A stretch of DNA of 64,000 nucleotides from Allobosea sp. WAO. GTDB taxonomy: Bacteria > Pseudomonadota > Alphaproteobacteria > Rhizobiales > Beijerinckiaceae. Each line of letters opens with the position of its first letter. The first letter of the stretch is position 1. The position numbers and the translations under genes are program-made. The notes below the pieces were generated by a model. The model was not told the DNA's origin, made no database searches, and saw only the letters and a program-made list of their open reading frames with translations. Below, one piece after another: positions 63,365 to 64,000 of the stretch. The DNA is taken from contig NZ_JXTJ01000004.1 of NCBI RefSeq assembly GCF_001509835.1, positions 310,001-374,000 on the forward strand, written 5' to 3'.

Positions 63365-64000
63365 CTAGCGCAACGCCTCCGCGATCGCCGCTGCGGCAAC
63401 CGCGTGGCCATACTCGTTCCAGTGCGCGTCGGAGTGGAAGTCGAAACGCTTCTGGTTCTTCGCCCAGTCCGACAAGAAAACCGGATGGAGGTCGAGGAAG
63501 GGAATGCCGTGCCGGCCTGCCATTTCGGCAGCGATGCGGTTCAGGCGCAATGCGCTGCTGTCGCGCCCGGCATAGATCGCCTGCCGCTCGCCATCCATGA
63601 CGAGCTGGAGCTTGGCGCCGACCGCCTCGGCGCGCGCCTTCAGCCGTCCGAACAGGTAGTCGATGGCGACTCGGATGTCGGCCTCACGCGCCAACACGCC
63701 GGCAACATCGATATTGGCGGCGAACCCGCCCTCTCCCGCGGCCTGCGCCGGCCCGAGGATGGCATCCAGCAGCACCTGCGGCCGCACCTGCCAGCGATAG
63801 AGCAGGAAGCGCGCTGTGGCGGTCTGGCGCAGGCTCTCGAATGCGCCGGGATGCCAGGGCTCCGGCGGCACCTCGCCGGCGACGCGGCCGTCCTCGATGC
63901 GCAGCTTCAGGAAGCTCGAGGTGTAGCGACCCGGCTTGAAGACGAAGCTCTCGTCGAAATCATTGTGGACCAGCATCACGACGATGCGGTCGGGACGACG
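63365..64000 (-). CDS. SGNH/GDSL-type hydrolase, C-terminal part (cut by window end)
   Basis: The reading frame is open to the window edge, so the 5' end lies beyond position 64000; about 212 codons are seen. The catalytic Asp-x-x-His pair is recognisable in FHSDAHWNEYGHAVAAAA at the C-terminus. IPFLDLHPVFL and LKLRIEDGRVAGEV precede it. SGNH-type esterase or acyltransferase-associated proteins fit, but the nucleophile block is outside the window. The family call is moderate. Confidence 0.65.
   Translation of the reverse strand, partial: RRPDRIVVMLVHNDFDESFVFKPGRYTSSFLKLRIEDGRVAGEVPPEPWHPGAFESLRQTATARFLLYRWQVRPQVLLDAILGPAQAAGEGGFAANIDVAGVLAREADIRVAIDYLFGRLKARAEAVGAKLQLVMDGERQAIYAGRDSSALRLNRIAAEMAGRHGIPFLDLHPVFLSDWAKNQKRFDFHSDAHWNEYGHAVAAAAIAEALR

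Overview
The window is a high-GC stretch of an alphaproteobacterial chromosome, most likely order Hyphomicrobiales (Rhizobiales) and possibly near Bosea or Methylobacterium. The order is inferred from four things: the gene order rpsB-tsf-pyrH-frr-uppS-cdsA-dxr-rseP-bamA; a SUF operon with an Irr-box-like operator; a type VI secretion locus of the TssJ-less kind with PpkA, PppA, Fha and TagF; and inverted pairs of intergenic repeats typical of that group. The genus is a guess. No rRNA, tRNA, CRISPR array, integrase or intact insertion sequence was seen.

Layout. (1) 1-11 kb, minus strand: a housekeeping envelope and translation block with M23 peptidase, rpsB, tsf, pyrH, frr, uppS, cdsA, dxr, rseP and bamA (cut by the window start). 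One VOC-family gene lies in the opposite direction between pyrH and frr. (2) 11-38 kb: a nearly complete type VI secretion system (T6SS) in two divergent operons. The minus operon is ompA-like, tssA, tssB, tssC, hcp, tssE, tssF, tssG, tssH. The plus operon is vgrG, a DUF6931-like gene, fha/tagH, an opposing orphan gene, tssK, tssL, tssM, tagF, pppA, ppkA. TssJ and PAAR were not found. (3) 38-48 kb: an accessory block of envelope and regulatory proteins. It holds a membrane protein joining an IS1595-transposase-like zinc ribbon to a lytic transglycosylase, a small acidic protein, a protein-methyltransferase-like enzyme, an OmpA-type lipoprotein-like or periplasmic protein, an apparently active caspase-like peptidase, two histidine-rich DUF4399 proteins, and a caspase-like/SUMF1 protein that has lost the catalytic cysteines of both domains. 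(4) 48-55 kb, minus strand: the SUF iron-sulfur operon (NifS/IscS-type desulfurase, sufB, sufC, sufD, a tautomerase, sufS, sufT), driven by a good promoter with an Irr-box-like palindrome at the predicted start point. (5) 55-64 kb: alpha/beta hydrolase, tyrS, a large AsmA/DUF3971-type protein, a peroxiredoxin, a second M23 peptidase paralogous to the first, and a cut SGNH-type hydrolase.

How the parts fit. The T6SS genes encode sheath (TssB, TssC), tube (Hcp), spike (VgrG), baseplate (TssA, E, F, G, K), membrane complex (TssL, M) and recycling ATPase (ClpV). The kinase-phosphatase-FHA-TagF set suggests post-translational control by threonine phosphorylation. The 38-48 kb block is not core T6SS, but its location and its surface-directed proteins make it a candidate T6SS-linked or independent envelope system. 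The most unusual observations are the transposase-derived zinc ribbon fused to a transglycosylase (38288-39922) and the apparently doubly inactive caspase/SUMF1 protein (46341-48119), which faces an apparently active caspase homologue.
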